Below the pieces are notes generated by a model. The model did not search any database. It saw only the letters and a list, made by a program, of their open reading frames with translations, and had not been told where the DNA came from. Position numbers and translations under genes: made by a program. 64,000 nucleotides of DNA from NCBI RefSeq assembly GCF_021502585.1, contig NZ_JAKFGM010000002.1, positions 1 through 64,000 of the forward strand. Direction: 5' to 3'. How positions within the stretch are numbered: the stretch's first letter is position 1; the number at the start of each line of letters is the position of its first letter. Source of the DNA: Sphingomonas cremea (lineage in GTDB: Bacteria > Pseudomonadota > Alphaproteobacteria > Sphingomonadales > Sphingomonadaceae). This document shows, piece by piece, positions 34,765 through 45,000 of the stretch.

Positions 34765-36480
34765 CTACTCTGCGGCCGCTACCGCAGCATCGGGGCTGCC
34801 GCCGGAACGGATGCTCCGAACCCCCGCGCGCGCAATCTGCGGCAGCGGGCGGTCAGCCTCGGGGTTATACGTTGCGTCGTTGAGCGGCTTTTCATCCCGC
34901 AAATTGCCGCGAATTGTTTGGGCCACATTCCAAATCATGATCGCGAAGCCGCTGAGGTACAGAAGCCCGCCTGCAGCACGAATCAGATAATAGGGCTGCA
35001 TTGCCGCGACGACTTCGCTGAACGAATAGACGAGGTATCCGTCCGCCCCATATTCGCGCCACATCAGGCCCTGCATAATGCCGGCGACCCACATCGACGA
35101 CGCGTAAAGGACGATCCCCAGCGTCGCGAGCCAGAAGTGCCAGTTGATCATGCGCAGCGAATAGAGCCGGGATCGGCTCCACAGGCGCGGCACCAGATAA
35201 TAGACGCACGCAAAGGTAATCATCCCGTTCCAGCCGAGCGCGCCGGAATGGACATGCCCGATAGTCCAATCGGTGTAGTGCGACAGCGAGTTGACGGCCT
35301 TGATCGACAGCATCGGCCCTTCGAACGTCGACATGCCGTAGAACGCCAGAGCCAGGACCATCATTCGGATGATGGGATCGGTGCGGACCTTGTCCCACGC
35401 GCCGTTGAGGGTCATCAGGCCGTTGATCATCCCGCCCCAGCTGGGCATCCACAGCATGATCGAGAACACCATGCCCAGCGTCTGCGCCCAGTCGGGCAGC
35501 GCGGTGTAATGGAGGTGGTGCGGACCAGCCCAGATGTAGAGGAAGATCAGCGACCAGAAGTGAATGATCGACAGCCGATAGCTGTAGATCGGCCGCTCGG
35601 CCTGCTTCGGCACGAAGTAATACATCATCGCCAGGAAACCGGCGGTGAGGAAGAAACCGACCGCATTATGGCCGTACCACCACTGGGTCAGCGCGTCCTG
35701 GACGCCCGCAAATAGCGAATAGCTCTTGGAACCGGCGAGACTGACAGGGATGCTGAGGTTGTTCACCACATGCAGCATTGCCACGGTGATGATGAAGCTC
35801 AGGTAGAACCAGTTGGCGACGTAGATGTGGGGCTCGCGGCGCTTGACGATGGTACCGATAAAAACCGCCGCATAGGACAGCCAGACGACCGTCAGCCACA
35901 GGTCGACGTACCATTCGGGCTCCGCATATTCGCGGCTCTCGGTGATGCCGAGCAAATAGCCGGTAGCAGCCAACACGATGAACAGCTGGTAGCCCCAGAA
36001 GACGAAGCGGGCGAGGCTTGGGAATGCCAGCCGCGCACGGCACGTGCGCTGGACGACGTAAAAGCTGGTGGCGATCAGTGCATTGCCGCCGAACGCGAAG
36101 ATGACCGCCGATGTGTGCAGCGGCCGCAGCCGACCGAAGCTGGTGTACTCGAGCCCGAGGTTGAGCGCCGGAAATGCCAGCTGCAATGCGATGTAGAGGC
36201 CCGCCACAAAGCCCGCGACGCCCCAGAAAAGGGTGGCAAGCACCCCCCAACGAACCGGATCGTCATCATAGCGGCCGTGGTCGACAACTACGCTGGGAAC
36301 GCCTGTCGCAATGGCGCCATAGTCCGCATTGCGGAGCGTGACGACCAGCATCACGAATGCTGCAGCGGCGATAATCGCCAGATGGACCGAAAAGCCGAAG
36401 TCGGCCGAGGCGGCAATTGTCAGGACGGCGATCAAGCCGATGAGCAGCCAGCCCCCGCTTTTCAGTAGCACGTCATCCAT
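34765..36480 (-). CDS. ccoN: cbb3 oxidase catalytic subunit CcoN
   Basis: 571 residues, heme-copper oxidase type C. The core (12 helices) has the low-spin heme and Cu(B) regions: [50 protein letters not shown] (Cu(B) His and the cross-linked Tyr region), and [18 protein letters not shown] (heme His). About 80 residues with two extra helices precede the core, as in other sphingomonad CcoN. The enzyme reduces oxygen at low concentration. ATG 36480 is preferred to an upstream in-frame codon. First gene of the oxidase operon. Confidence 0.96.
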   Translation of the reverse strand: MDDVLLKSGGWLLIGLIAVLTIAASADFGFSVHLAIIAAAAFVMLVVTLRNADYGAIATGVPSVVVDHGRYDDDPVRWGVLATLFWGVAGFVAGLYIALQLAFPALNLGLEYTSFGRLRPLHTSAVIFAFGGNALIATSFYVVQRTCRARLAFPSLARFVFWGYQLFIVLAATGYLLGITESREYAEPEWYVDLWLTVVWLSYAAVFIGTIVKRREPHIYVANWFYLSFIITVAMLHVVNNLSIPVSLAGSKSYSLFAGVQDALTQWWYGHNAVGFFLTAGFLAMMYYFVPKQAERPIYSYRLSIIHFWSLIFLYIWAGPHHLHYTALPDWAQTLGMVFSIMLWMPSWGGMINGLMTLNGAWDKVRTDPIIRMMVLALAFYGMSTFEGPMLSIKAVNSLSHYTDWTIGHVHSGALGWNGMITFACVYYLVPRLWSRSRLYSLRMINWHFWLATLGIVLYASSMWVAGIMQGLMWREYGADGYLVYSFSEVVAAMQPYYLIRAAGGLLYLSGFAIMIWNVAQTIRGNLRDEKPLNDATYNPEADRPLPQIARAGVRSIRSGGSPDAAVAAAE

Positions 36481-36652
36481 GGTCGGCCCCAAGTCCCGCT
36501 GCACAATGTTCGGGCCGGGGCTTAATCTCGCGGCGACGCAGCACGCTTTACGCAATCCTACGTATGCGACTGAGCTTTGGAGATTTGGGCAGGCCGACAC
36601 GTGGAAGGCGGGCGCCGGCCCTTACCGAAGCCGAACTAGCCGCCGCGCATAT

Positions 36653-36666
36653 TTGAGGTGGATCAA
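36653..36666. promoter_or_regulatory. Fnr/FixK-type box between ccoN and ompW
   Basis: TTGAG-GTGG-ATCAA matches the core TTGA-N6-TCAA exactly and the full TTGAT-N4-ATCAA with one mismatch. It lies 58 nt before the ompW ATG and 173 nt before the ccoN ATG in a 243 bp divergent gap. An Fnr-like regulator with cluster Cys is encoded 1.3 kb away. It is the only such box I found in this gap. Confidence 0.65.
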
Positions 36667-36723
36667 GGACCGGATGCCGCCCGCCGTTCAGTTGCCTGTG
36701 CTCCATCTTAAGGGGGCACACCA

Positions 36724-37377
36724 ATGAAACTGCTTTTTCCGATTGCCGCGGGCATGGCCGCGACCGTTGCCGCTTCACCGGCTTATGCTGAAGCGGGCGA
36801 CGTGCTGGTCCGCACCCGGGCAATCCTGGTCGCGCCGACGGAGAATTCCAGCGGCATCAAACCGGCTTTTCCAAACGACGAGGTGTCGGTTTCCAACTCC
36901 TTCGCACCGGAACTCGACTTCACCTATTTCGTAGCCGACCATATTGGGCTTGAGTTGATTCTGGCGACGACCAAGCACAACATCAACGGGAAGGGCGGTC
37001 TCGATCCGATCGGCGAGCTTGCGGACACTTGGGTCCTGCCGCCGACCCTTACCCTGCAATATCACTTTGCGCCCAAGGCCAAAGTCCGCCCCTATGTCGG
37101 CGTTGGAATCAACTATACCCATTTCTACAATGAGGACGCCAGCAACGGGCTCGAGAACGCAATCGGCCACACCAACGTGAATCTGGACGATAGCCTTGGC
37201 TATGCGGTCCAGGCAGGTCTCGACGTCGACATCACGCCGCGCGTGTTCCTCAACTTCGACATCAAATATATCGACATCGACACCAAGGCGAAGCTGACTA
37301 CCGGAAACCTCGTCAACCGGGTCAACGTCAGCCTCGATCCGATCGTTGCGGGCGTTGGCGTCGGCATGCGGTTCTAA
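36724..37377 (+). CDS. ompW: OmpW family outer-membrane protein
   Basis: 217 residues. Signal peptide of about 22 residues (GMAATVAASPAYAEA). An eight-strand barrel follows, with VRTRAILVAPTEN, LELILATTKHNI, WVLPPTLTLQYHFAPKAKVRPYVGVGINYTHFYNE and the C-terminal Phe (GVGVGMRF) needed for outer-membrane insertion. OmpW forms a narrow hydrophobic channel and is Fnr-controlled in enterobacteria; an Fnr-type box stands upstream here. GGGGGCAC precedes the ATG. Confidence 0.92.
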   Translation: MKLLFPIAAGMAATVAASPAYAEAGDVLVRTRAILVAPTENSSGIKPAFPNDEVSVSNSFAPELDFTYFVADHIGLELILATTKHNINGKGGLDPIGELADTWVLPPTLTLQYHFAPKAKVRPYVGVGINYTHFYNEDASNGLENAIGHTNVNLDDSLGYAVQAGLDVDITPRVFLNFDIKYIDIDTKAKLTTGNLVNRVNVSLDPIVAGVGVGMRF

Positions 37378-37387
37378 GGTGTGAAGT

Positions 37388-37411
37388 GCTCCCGGGCTCG
37401 CACTCGGGAGC
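37388..37411 (+). terminator. Weak hairpin after ompW
   Basis: GCTCCCG and CGGGAGC form a 7-bp stem with a 10-nt loop, 11 nt after the ompW stop and 21 nt before the convergent GNAT stop. The tail (CTTCCCC) is poor in T, so termination is uncertain. Confidence 0.35.
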
Positions 37412-37432
37412 CTTCCCCGCCCCTAGGATGCG

Positions 37433-37894
37433 TCAGAGCGATTTGACGAAGATTACCGAGTCCAGCGTCAAGCCAAGAGTCAACCAACCGCCGGCCTTCC
37501 GACTACCGGTGCCGGCGAGGCCCCGGGCGCCAGTACGGACCTCGATCCCCGCGCAGCCCAATAGGCGTGCTCGATCCTCGGCCGCAGCCATCAGCGCGGC
37601 ACGAGCGGGAGCGGCCCGGCTCAATTCGAACGTCACGAAATCGTCGAGCGTGAGCACCCGTCCGTGGCGAAGCCGCTCACAAATCCGATAGCTGGCAAGA
37701 CCAACCACCGTTCCGCCTTCATCAAATAGTCCGATAAACCCGCCCTCGCGGCCTCGACGCCTGACATAGTCGAGCCAGTCATCGAGACTTATTTCGGGAG
37801 CGATCGCCCGGATAATCGGATAGGCCGCGCCGGCCTCTGCCAGACCCAGCCCGACTACGTAGAATTGCGGCTTATATGACGCCGTGGTTGCCAT
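37433..37894 (-). CDS. GNAT-like N-acetyltransferase domain protein
   Basis: 153 residues. The order of elements fits GNAT: GGFIGLFDEGGTVVGLASYRIC (beta strands 2-3), VLTLDDFVTFELSRAAPARAALMAAAEDRARLLGCAGIEVRTG (strand 4, helix 3, strand 5). The acetyl-CoA loop Q/R-x-x-G-x-G/A is not canonical (SRAAPARAAL), so catalytic activity is uncertain. It points towards ompW and away from fnr; nothing indicates the substrate. Confidence 0.6.
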   Translation of the reverse strand: MATTASYKPQFYVVGLGLAEAGAAYPIIRAIAPEISLDDWLDYVRRRGREGGFIGLFDEGGTVVGLASYRICERLRHGRVLTLDDFVTFELSRAAPARAALMAAAEDRARLLGCAGIEVRTGARGLAGTGSRKAGGWLTLGLTLDSVIFVKSL

Positions 37895-37975
37895 TTATGC
37901 GCATATCCGACGGGATGCGGGGCAATTCGTTGATCTGCCTCATGTCTGCAAATTTTGATCGAGGACAGGCATTGC

Positions 37976-38695
37976 ATGGCAACCAGGGCGGCACCGGTAC
38001 CGGAGCTTGAGCGGGACCATCCATGTTTCGATTGCGCCGTGCGAGAGCTTGCCGTGTGCGGTGTGCTGGAGCCCGCCGTTCTACGCGATTTCAAGAAGAG
38101 CGGACCGATCGCCCACTACGCGGCTGGCGAGACTGTCGTATTCGAGGCCGACGCGGCGGCAAATGTCTATAGCCTCACCGGCGGGCTGTTGCGTCTGTCA
38201 AAGCTACTTCCCGACGGCCGCCGGCAAATCGCCGGCTTCCTGTTTCCTGGCGACTTCCTTGGGATTACGTTGGAGGAGGAGCATGCGTTCACCGCCGAAG
38301 CGGTCGCGCCCTCGACGCTCTGCAGATTCCCGCGTCGCCAGTTCGATGCCTTCGTTGCGGCCAATCCCGCGCTTGAGCGGCGACTCTACGCCGTGGCCGC
38401 GCACGAGCTGGCTGCCGCGCGGCAGCAACTGGTATTGCTCGGTCGCAAGACCGCGACGGAGCGCGTCGCCTCGTTCATGCTGATACTCGCCGGCCGCTGC
38501 CATCCAATCGTTGAGGATCAGGATATTAGCTTCCCAATGTCGCGCGCCGACATCGCCGACTATCTCGGTCTCAGGATTGAGACAGTGAGCCGCGAGATTA
38601 GCGCGCTCAAGGCTGCCCGAGTGATCCAGCTCACCGGCCGCCAGTCGTTTCGCGTCGCCGACCTCGGGCGGCTCGAGCAGCTCGCGGAAGGTTGA
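37976..38695 (+). CDS. fnr: Fnr-type oxygen-sensing transcriptional regulator
   Basis: 239 residues, Crp/Fnr superfamily. N-terminal Cys17, Cys20 and Cys28 (HPCFDCAVRELAVC) plus Cys116 (PSTLCRF) are placed to hold an oxygen-labile [4Fe-4S] cluster. A cyclic-nucleotide-like barrel follows. The helix-turn-helix ADYLGLRIETVSREISALK carries Glu, Ser and Arg that read TTGA half-sites. Near-identical regulators (FnrL, FixK-like) switch on cbb3 oxidase. ATG 37976 has GAGGACAGG upstream. Its likely target box lies between ccoN and ompW. Confidence 0.93.
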   Translation: MATRAAPVPELERDHPCFDCAVRELAVCGVLEPAVLRDFKKSGPIAHYAAGETVVFEADAAANVYSLTGGLLRLSKLLPDGRRQIAGFLFPGDFLGITLEEEHAFTAEAVAPSTLCRFPRRQFDAFVAANPALERRLYAVAAHELAAARQQLVLLGRKTATERVASFMLILAGRCHPIVEDQDISFPMSRADIADYLGLRIETVSREISALKAARVIQLTGRQSFRVADLGRLEQLAEG

Positions 38696-38786
38696 CTTGC
38701 TGTATTCTAGGCCAATGCGCACCTTCGTCGGATTAATTCTTCTTCGGCGCGCTTCTTGGATGGCGATCATCCGATAATCCTCGACC

Positions 38787-40028
38787 ATGGCGCGCCCCGC
38801 TTGCTATCGGCTTGGCGTGACCGCGCCCGCCGAAAAGCAGCAGAAGCTCGACAGATTGGCGGGACTGCTCCTGGTTGCGGCCGCCGCGACCGCACTAATC
38901 GCCGCAAACGGGCCCTTCGCCGCCGCCTATAATGACTTGCTCCACCTGAAGTTGGGTCCAGCGATGCCGCGCCTCGGCCAGATGTCGCTTCACGAATGGA
39001 TCGCCGACGGGCTGATGGCGATCTTCTTCCTGCTGGTAGGCCTTGAGGTGAAACGCGAATGGTACGACGGCCGACTGTCGAGCCCAGCCGAACGGCGACT
39101 GCCAATCATCGCAGCGGTAGCGGGAATGGCCCTACCGGCACTGATCTACCTGGCGATGATCGGCGGTGATTCCGCGCTGACCCCAGGGTGGGCGATCCCC
39201 GCGGCGACCGACATCGCCTTCGCGATCGGAGTGCTCGCGATCCTCGGCCGTAACGCTCCCGCCTCGATCAAGCTGCTGCTGGTCACGATCGCCATTGTCG
39301 ATGACATCGGCGCGGTGCTGATCATCGCCTTGTTCTACACGAAGAGCCTGAATGTCCTGGCGCTTGGCGGAGCGCTGGCACTTGCAGGTGGAATGGCCGC
39401 TCTCGGCCAGTTCGGCGTACGCCGGCTGTGGCCGTACATCGTCGGCTTCGTGCTGCTGTGGCTGCTGGTTCTGGCGAGCGGGGTTCACGCTACCATTTCC
39501 GGGGTGCTTGCGGCGCTGACCATTCCACTTGGCAAGGGCGAATCGGCCTCTCCACTGAAACGCCTGGAACATGCGATCCATCCCTGGGTCATGTTCGGCG
39601 TCGTTCCCATCTTCGGCTTTGCTTCTGCCGGAGTGGCGCTGGTCGGCGGATTGGGGATGCTGGCCGAACCGCTGCCGCTGGCAATTTTGGCCGGTCTTTT
39701 CCTGGGGAAGCAGTTTGGCATCTTTGGAGCGGTGTGGGTCGCAGTGCGCACGGGACTGGCCCCTCCCCCGGATGGGACCAGCTGGCGCCAGCTTTACGGC
39801 GCGGCGACGCTATGCGGGATTGGCTTTACGATGAGCCTGTTCATCGGCGCCTTGGCCTTCACCGACGATGCGGCGCTCATCGATGCAGCCAAGCTAGGAA
39901 CCCTTGCGGGCTCGCTCCTGTCGGCCGTCGTAGGATATGGAATTCTTCGTCTGTCCACTCCGGCGCCCAGCCGCGAGGACGACGAGGAGGATGCGACGGA
40001 GCTATTTTCCGCCGACCAGCCCGATTAA
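38787..40028 (+). CDS. nhaA: Na+/H+ antiporter NhaA
   Basis: 413 residues, 12 helices. The ion-binding residues are present: PAATDIAFAIGVLAILG (Asp of helix 4) and IAIVDDIGAVLIIALFY (the Asp-Asp pair of helix 5); the helix 10 Lys is in LAGLFLGKQFG. VGLEVKREWYDGRLSS is the pH-sensing loop region. It exports sodium and imports protons, for pH and salt balance. A GTG at 38817 is an alternative start. It follows fnr by 91 bp and faces etfA. Confidence 0.95.
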   Translation: MARPACYRLGVTAPAEKQQKLDRLAGLLLVAAAATALIAANGPFAAAYNDLLHLKLGPAMPRLGQMSLHEWIADGLMAIFFLLVGLEVKREWYDGRLSSPAERRLPIIAAVAGMALPALIYLAMIGGDSALTPGWAIPAATDIAFAIGVLAILGRNAPASIKLLLVTIAIVDDIGAVLIIALFYTKSLNVLALGGALALAGGMAALGQFGVRRLWPYIVGFVLLWLLVLASGVHATISGVLAALTIPLGKGESASPLKRLEHAIHPWVMFGVVPIFGFASAGVALVGGLGMLAEPLPLAILAGLFLGKQFGIFGAVWVAVRTGLAPPPDGTSWRQLYGAATLCGIGFTMSLFIGALAFTDDAALIDAAKLGTLAGSLLSAVVGYGILRLSTPAPSREDDEEDATELFSADQPD

Positions 40029-40046
40029 GCGTCCGCCCTGAACGCC

Positions 40047-40976
40047 CTAAAGCTTCTCGGTAAGCTCCGGTACGATCTGGAACAGGTCGCCGACCAGGCC
40101 GATGTCCGCGACCTGGAAGATCGGGGCTTCTTCATCCTTGTTGATGGCGATGATGGTCTTGGAGTCCTTCATCCCGGCAAGGTGCTGGATGGCGCCGGAA
40201 ATGCCGATCGCGACATAGACTTCGGGAGCGACGATCTTGCCGGTCTGGCCGACCTGGTAATCGTTGGGCGCATAGCCCGCGTCGACGGCGGCGCGGCTGG
40301 CGCCCACGGCGGCGCCAAGCTTGTCCGCCAGCGGGTCGAGCAGCGCGTGGAAGTCGCCGGACGAGCCGAACGCGCGACCGCCCGAGACGATCACCTTGGC
40401 ACTGGTCAACTCGGGCCGCTCCGACTTCGAAAGCTCGGCACCGACAAAGCTCGACTTGCCCGAGCCGCCGCCGGCGTCGACCGCCTCGATAGCGCCCGAA
40501 CCGCCGCTGGTTGCGGACTTTTCGAAGGCCGTGCCGCGAACGGTAATGACTTTCTTGGCATCCTTGCTCTTGACCGTGGCGATGGCGTTGCCGGCGTAGA
40601 TCGGGCGGGTGAAAGTGTCCTCGCCCTCGACCGAAAGGATGTCGGAGATCTGCATCACGTCGAGCAGCGCGGCGACGCGCGGCGCGACGTTCTTGCCGGT
40701 GGTGGTAGCCGGCGCGAGAAAAGCGTCGTGGCTACCCATCAGCGCGGCGGCGACCGGCGCGACATCCTCGGCCAGCTGATGTTCCAGATGTGCGCCGTCG
40801 GCGACATGAACCTTGCCGACACCGGCGATCTTGGATGCGGCATCGGCGATCCCGCCGACGCCCTTGCCAGCGACCAGCAAATGGACTTCGCCAAGTTTCG
40901 AGGCGGCAGTGACAGCGGCGAGTGTCGCGTCCTTGACCTGCTTGCCGTCATGTTCGACCAGAACCAGAGTCTTCAT
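40047..40976 (-). CDS. etfA: Electron transfer flavoprotein, alpha subunit
   Basis: 309 residues. N-terminal [20 protein letters not shown], then the FAD-binding C-terminal domain: [40 protein letters not shown] and [30 protein letters not shown]. With EtfB it passes electrons from acyl-CoA dehydrogenases to ETF-ubiquinone oxidoreductase. An ATGA overlap couples it to etfB. Confidence 0.96.
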   Translation of the reverse strand: MKTLVLVEHDGKQVKDATLAAVTAASKLGEVHLLVAGKGVGGIADAASKIAGVGKVHVADGAHLEHQLAEDVAPVAAALMGSHDAFLAPATTTGKNVAPRVAALLDVMQISDILSVEGEDTFTRPIYAGNAIATVKSKDAKKVITVRGTAFEKSATSGGSGAIEAVDAGGGSGKSSFVGAELSKSERPELTSAKVIVSGGRAFGSSGDFHALLDPLADKLGAAVGASRAAVDAGYAPNDYQVGQTGKIVAPEVYVAIGISGAIQHLAGMKDSKTIIAINKDEEAPIFQVADIGLVGDLFQIVPELTEKL

Positions 40977-41722
40977 TTGGCCACTCCCAATGCCTTCAGC
41001 TTCGCCACCAGCTCATCAACCGAGCCGACCTTGATGCCCGCGGTCCGCTTGGCCGGTTCGACGACCTTCAGCGTCTCCAGCCGCGGCGCGACATCGACCC
41101 CATAATCGCCGGGCGATTTGGTCGCGAGAGGCTTCGACTTGGCTTTCATGATGTTCGGTAGCGAGGCGTAGCGAGGCTCGTTGAGGCGAAGATCGGTGGT
41201 GACCACTGCGGGTGTCGAGAGCTTCACCGTTTCAAGCCCGCCGTCGACTTCCCGCGTAACATTGACGTCGCCGCCGGAGATTTCGACCTTCGACGCGAAC
41301 GTACCCTGCGGCCAGCCAAGCAGCGCGGCCAGCATCTGGCCGGTCTGGTTGCTGTCATCGTCGATCGCCTGCTTGCCGAGGATGATCAGCCCCGGCTGCT
41401 CTTCGTCGGCGATGCCCTTCAAAATCTTGGCGACAGCGAGCGGCTCGACCTCTTCGTCAGTCTGGACCAGCACAGCTCGGTCTGCACCCATGGCGAGCGC
41501 CGTGCGCAACGTTTCCTGCGCCTTTGCCGGACCGATCGAGACCGCGACGATCTCGGTCGCGGCGCCCTTTTCCTTGAGGCGGATCGCTTCTTCGACCGCA
41601 ATCTCATCGAACGGGTTCATCGACATTTTAACGTTGGCGAGATCGACGCCCGAGCCATCCATCTTGACCCGCGGCTTGACGTTGTAATCGATCACTCGCT
41701 TGACGGCTACGAGCAGCTTCAT
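40973..41722 (-). CDS. etfB: Electron transfer flavoprotein, beta subunit
   Basis: 249 residues. [19 protein letters not shown] at the start, [19 protein letters not shown], and the AMP-binding region [17 protein letters not shown] plus [29 protein letters not shown]. It binds AMP and forms the heterodimer with EtfA. It starts 18 nt after sucC, so sucC-etfB-etfA are probably one transcript. Confidence 0.96.
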   Translation of the reverse strand: MKLLVAVKRVIDYNVKPRVKMDGSGVDLANVKMSMNPFDEIAVEEAIRLKEKGAATEIVAVSIGPAKAQETLRTALAMGADRAVLVQTDEEVEPLAVAKILKGIADEEQPGLIILGKQAIDDDSNQTGQMLAALLGWPQGTFASKVEISGGDVNVTREVDGGLETVKLSTPAVVTTDLRLNEPRYASLPNIMKAKSKPLATKSPGDYGVDVAPRLETLKVVEPAKRTAGIKVGSVDELVAKLKALGVAK

Positions 41723-41740
41723 CGGTTTGAACCCCTTGAA

Positions 41741-42940
41741 TTAGGCGACTTCGCGGACCTGTTCGACGATTTTCTTGGCGGCGTCGCCGAGGTCGTTGGC
41801 GGCGACGATCGGCAGGCCGCTCATCGCCAATATGTCCTTGCCCTGCTGGACGTTGGTACCTTCGAGGCGGACTACCAGCGGCACCGACAGCTGCACTTCC
41901 TTGGCCGCGGCGACAATGCCTTCGGCGATGATGTCGCAGCGCATGATGCCGCCGAAGATGTTGACCAATATGCCCTTCACCGCCGGATCGGAGAGGATGA
42001 TCTTGAACGCCGCGGTGACCTTTTCCTTGTTGGCGCCGCCGCCGACGTCGAGGAAGTTGGCCGGGAACATGCCGTTCAGCTTGATGATGTCCATCGTCGC
42101 CATGGCGAGGCCGGCGCCATTCACCATGCAGCCGATGTCGCCATCGAGCTTGATATAGGCGAGGTCATGCTTGGAGGCCTCAACCTCCATCGGATCCTCT
42201 TCCGTGATATCGCGCAGCTGCTCCAGGTCGGGGTGGCGGAATTCGGCGTTGCTGTCGAAGCCCACCTTGGCGTCGAGTACCATCAGCTTGCCGTCATCGG
42301 TGATCGCGAGCGGGTTGATCTCAATCTGCGAAGCGTCGGTGCCAAGGAAGGCGTCATAAAGCTTGGCAAGCACATTGGCAGCCTGCTTGGCGAGGTCGCC
42401 CGACAATTCCAGCGCTGACGCAACCGCGCGGCCGTGATGCGGCATCAGTCCGGTCGCCGGGTCGATGGTGATCGTTTCGATCTTTTCGGGCGTGTCGTGA
42501 GCGACCGCTTCGATGTCCATGCCGCCTTCGGTCGAGGCAACGACCGCAATTCGGCCGGTCGCACGATCGACCAGCAATGCTAGGTAGAATTCCTTGGCGA
42601 TGTCGACGCCGTCGGTGACGTAGAGGCGCTGCACCTGCTTGCCCTGCGCGCCAGTCTGGATCGTAACCAGCGTTCGCCCAAGCATTTCCTCGGCATGTTG
42701 GCGGACTTCGTCGATCGACCGGGCGAGGCGAACGCCGCCTTTGGCGTCCGGGCCCAGTTCCTTGAACTTGCCCTTGCCGCGGCCGCCGGCATGGATCTGC
42801 GCCTTGACCACCCACAGCGGTCCAGGGAGCTGCTTGGCAGCCTCGACCGCCTCCTCGACGCTCATCGCGGCATGGCCGGCGGGAACCGGGACACCGAAGT
42901 TGGCGAGCAGTTCCTTGGCTTGATATTCATGAATGTTCAT
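41741..42940 (-). CDS. sucC: Succinyl-CoA synthetase (ADP-forming), beta subunit
   Basis: 399 residues. ATP-grasp N-terminal half ([40 protein letters not shown]) and the CoA-ligase C-terminal half ([49 protein letters not shown]). TCA cycle step that makes ATP from succinyl-CoA. The alpha partner sucD normally follows sucC directly; here etfB follows instead, so sucD must lie outside the window. Confidence 0.96.
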   Translation of the reverse strand: MNIHEYQAKELLANFGVPVPAGHAAMSVEEAVEAAKQLPGPLWVVKAQIHAGGRGKGKFKELGPDAKGGVRLARSIDEVRQHAEEMLGRTLVTIQTGAQGKQVQRLYVTDGVDIAKEFYLALLVDRATGRIAVVASTEGGMDIEAVAHDTPEKIETITIDPATGLMPHHGRAVASALELSGDLAKQAANVLAKLYDAFLGTDASQIEINPLAITDDGKLMVLDAKVGFDSNAEFRHPDLEQLRDITEEDPMEVEASKHDLAYIKLDGDIGCMVNGAGLAMATMDIIKLNGMFPANFLDVGGGANKEKVTAAFKIILSDPAVKGILVNIFGGIMRCDIIAEGIVAAAKEVQLSVPLVVRLEGTNVQQGKDILAMSGLPIVAANDLGDAAKKIVEQVREVA

Positions 42941-43150
42941 GGGCGCGCCCTTAAGCAGATTGGAGCGCGCAAGGGAAGCAGGGTCTCGGATGTCCTTAGC
43001 TTCACTAATTTCATGGAGACAGACGCCAAAGTTGTGAAGTTAGCGGGATCGGAAGGCGTTTTGGCCGGGCACTGGTTCCGGATAAAACGGCACACCATCG
43101 TGGATGGACGCTAGACTCGGACGGGGCGTGTAGGACAGGAAAATCGGGCC

Positions 43151-44227
43151 GTGACCGACCCGCCTACCCGCAAGATCATCCATGTCGATATGGACGCCTT
43201 CTATGCGTCGGTCGAGCAGCGCGACAATCCGGAGCTGAAGGGCAAGCCGGTGGCGGTCGGCGGCGGGCATCGCGGGGTTGTCGCCGCGGCCAGCTACGAA
43301 GCACGCAAGTTCGGCGTGCGATCGGCGATGCCGTCGGTCACCGCCAAGCGCCGCTGCCCCGAGTTGGTCTTCGTCAAGCCGCGGTTCGACGTTTATCGCG
43401 CGGTGTCGCAGCAGATCCGCACCATCTTCGCTGATTATACCGACCTGATCGAACCGCTGTCGCTCGACGAAGCCTATCTGGACGTAACCGAGGACCGACG
43501 CGGCCTTGGCACGGCCAGGGCGATCGCCGAGGAAATTCGCGCCCGAATCAAGGCCGAAACCGGCCTTACCGCGTCGGCCGGGGTCAGTTACTGCAAGTTC
43601 ATCGCCAAGCTGGCCTCGGACCAGAATAAGCCCGACGGCTTGTGCGTCATCCCACCACACAAAGGCGCAGCATTCGTCGCGATGCTGCCCGTAAAGCGCT
43701 TCCACGGCGTTGGGCCCGTTACCGCGGCGAAGATGGAACGGCTGGGCATCCATACTGGCTCCGATCTCGTCCAATGGCCGATCGAGCAACTGGAGGCATA
43801 TTTCGGTTCGTCGGGGCGGTGGTACTGGCGAATCGCACGCGGGATCGACGAGCGGGAAGTGAAGCCGGACCGGCCCTATAAGTCGGTCAGCGCGGAGCGG
43901 ACATTCGATGTCGACTATAGCGATCCGGAAGATTTGCGGCGCGAGCTGGCCCGCGTTGCCGGCTATGCCTGGCAGCGGATCGAGCGCTCCGAGGTCAGGG
44001 GCCGAACCGTGACGCTAAAGGTCAAATTCGCCGATTTCACCACGGTGACGAGGTCGAAGAGTTTTGTTTCGCCGGTGCCCGATCAAGCCGCGTTCGAGGC
44101 CGCCGGACAGACCCTTTTGGAAACGCTTCTGCCCGTAGCCAAGGGCATAAGATTGCTGGGTTTAGGGCTTCATTCGATCATCGAGGAAGAGGAGTCCGGG
44201 CCCCGGCAACTGGGACTCGAAATTTGA
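43151..44227 (+). CDS. dinB: DNA polymerase IV (Y family)
   Basis: 358 residues from GTG 43151. Catalytic Asp/Glu in IIHVDMDAFYASVEQ and LSLDEAYLDVTED; SAERTFDVDYSD begins the little-finger domain. The C-terminal RQLGLEI is a beta-clamp-binding motif. Error-prone lesion bypass polymerase. I looked for the alphaproteobacterial LexA box (GTTC-N7-GTTC) in the 210 bp upstream and saw none. It diverges from sucC. Confidence 0.94.
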   Translation: MTDPPTRKIIHVDMDAFYASVEQRDNPELKGKPVAVGGGHRGVVAAASYEARKFGVRSAMPSVTAKRRCPELVFVKPRFDVYRAVSQQIRTIFADYTDLIEPLSLDEAYLDVTEDRRGLGTARAIAEEIRARIKAETGLTASAGVSYCKFIAKLASDQNKPDGLCVIPPHKGAAFVAMLPVKRFHGVGPVTAAKMERLGIHTGSDLVQWPIEQLEAYFGSSGRWYWRIARGIDEREVKPDRPYKSVSAERTFDVDYSDPEDLRRELARVAGYAWQRIERSEVRGRTVTLKVKFADFTTVTRSKSFVSPVPDQAAFEAAGQTLLETLLPVAKGIRLLGLGLHSIIEEEESGPRQLGLEI

Positions 44228-44241
44228 TTCGTTTTCTGTTA

Positions 44242-44247
44242 TATAAT
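44242..44247 (+). promoter_or_regulatory. Perfect TATAAT -10 element before carD
   Basis: A consensus -10 hexamer lies 15 nt after the dinB stop in an AT-rich patch. No -35 fits at 16-18 nt (the nearest TTGATT is only 12 nt away). A start here would give carD a leader of about 140 nt. Confidence 0.4.
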
Positions 44248-44392
44248 TGTCATCAGCCGTCGCGACCTGCGGCGGTTGCTTCATACAGGACCAAGTTCAC
44301 ACGCAAGTCATGATCGGACCGGGGGGTCGCTGTTGGGGGGCGATACGGTGCGCAAAGACGTGATGCAAGTGGACATTGAGAGAGGTGACGGA

Positions 44393-44926
44393 ATGGCTGT
44401 GAAAGCCCTTAGCTTCGATGTTGGCGATTATGTGGTGTACCCCAAGCATGGCGTTGGCCGGGTGGTCGAGCTCCAAAGCACCGAGATCGCGGGAACTCGT
44501 CTCGATCTTTACGTCCTCCGGTTCGAAAAGGAGCGGATGACGCTTCGCGTGCCGGTGGGCAAGGCGGACTCGGTCGGCATGCGCAAGCTGTCGAGCGACA
44601 AGACAATGAAGGACGCGCTCGAGACTCTGACGGGCAAGCCCAAGGTCAAGCGGACCATGTGGTCGCGTCGTGCCCAGGAATATGAAGCGAAGATCAATTC
44701 GGGCGACCTTACGTCGATCGCCGAAGTGACCCGCGACCTGTTCCGCGCCGACGACCAGCCTGAGCAGAGCTATTCGGAGCGGCAGATCTTCGAAGCCGCC
44801 TCATCGCGCCTGGCGCGCGAGCTTGGGGCGATGGAGCAGACCGACGAGAAGTCGGCATTGGTCAAGATCCTCGAGATTCTGAACAAGGCTGCGGCCATCC
44901 ACAACAAGGCGAAGGAAGCCGCGTAA
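44393..44926 (+). CDS. carD: CarD/CdnL-family RNA polymerase-binding factor
   Basis: 177 residues. The N-terminal RNAP-interaction domain, VGDYVVYPKHGVGRVVELQSTEI, is a Tudor-like fold; the C-terminal helical DNA-binding domain contains KRTMWSRRAQEYEAKINSGDL, with the conserved Trp near the upstream edge of the open promoter bubble. CarD/CdnL stabilises the open complex at rRNA and other promoters. ATG 44393 has GAGAGG 8-9 nt before it; longer frames start before it but lack family similarity. Confidence 0.93.
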   Translation: MAVKALSFDVGDYVVYPKHGVGRVVELQSTEIAGTRLDLYVLRFEKERMTLRVPVGKADSVGMRKLSSDKTMKDALETLTGKPKVKRTMWSRRAQEYEAKINSGDLTSIAEVTRDLFRADDQPEQSYSERQIFEAASSRLARELGAMEQTDEKSALVKILEILNKAAAIHNKAKEAA

Positions 44927-44950
44927 GCGCAGCTTCATTGCCGAACGATC

Positions 44951-44977
44951 AGGGCGCCCCTCACCGGGCGCCCTTTT
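44951..44977 (+). terminator. Intrinsic terminator of carD
   Basis: AGGGCGCCC and GGGCGCCCT form a perfect 9-bp stem around CTCACC, followed by TTT, 24 nt after the carD stop. Confidence 0.9.
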
Positions 44978-45000
44978 CTTTGGCGATTGCTTCCCGCCGA

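Noticed and set aside
42941-43150. A LexA box before dinB
   Set aside because: I searched for GTTC-N7-GTTC in both orientations by eye and found no acceptable match.
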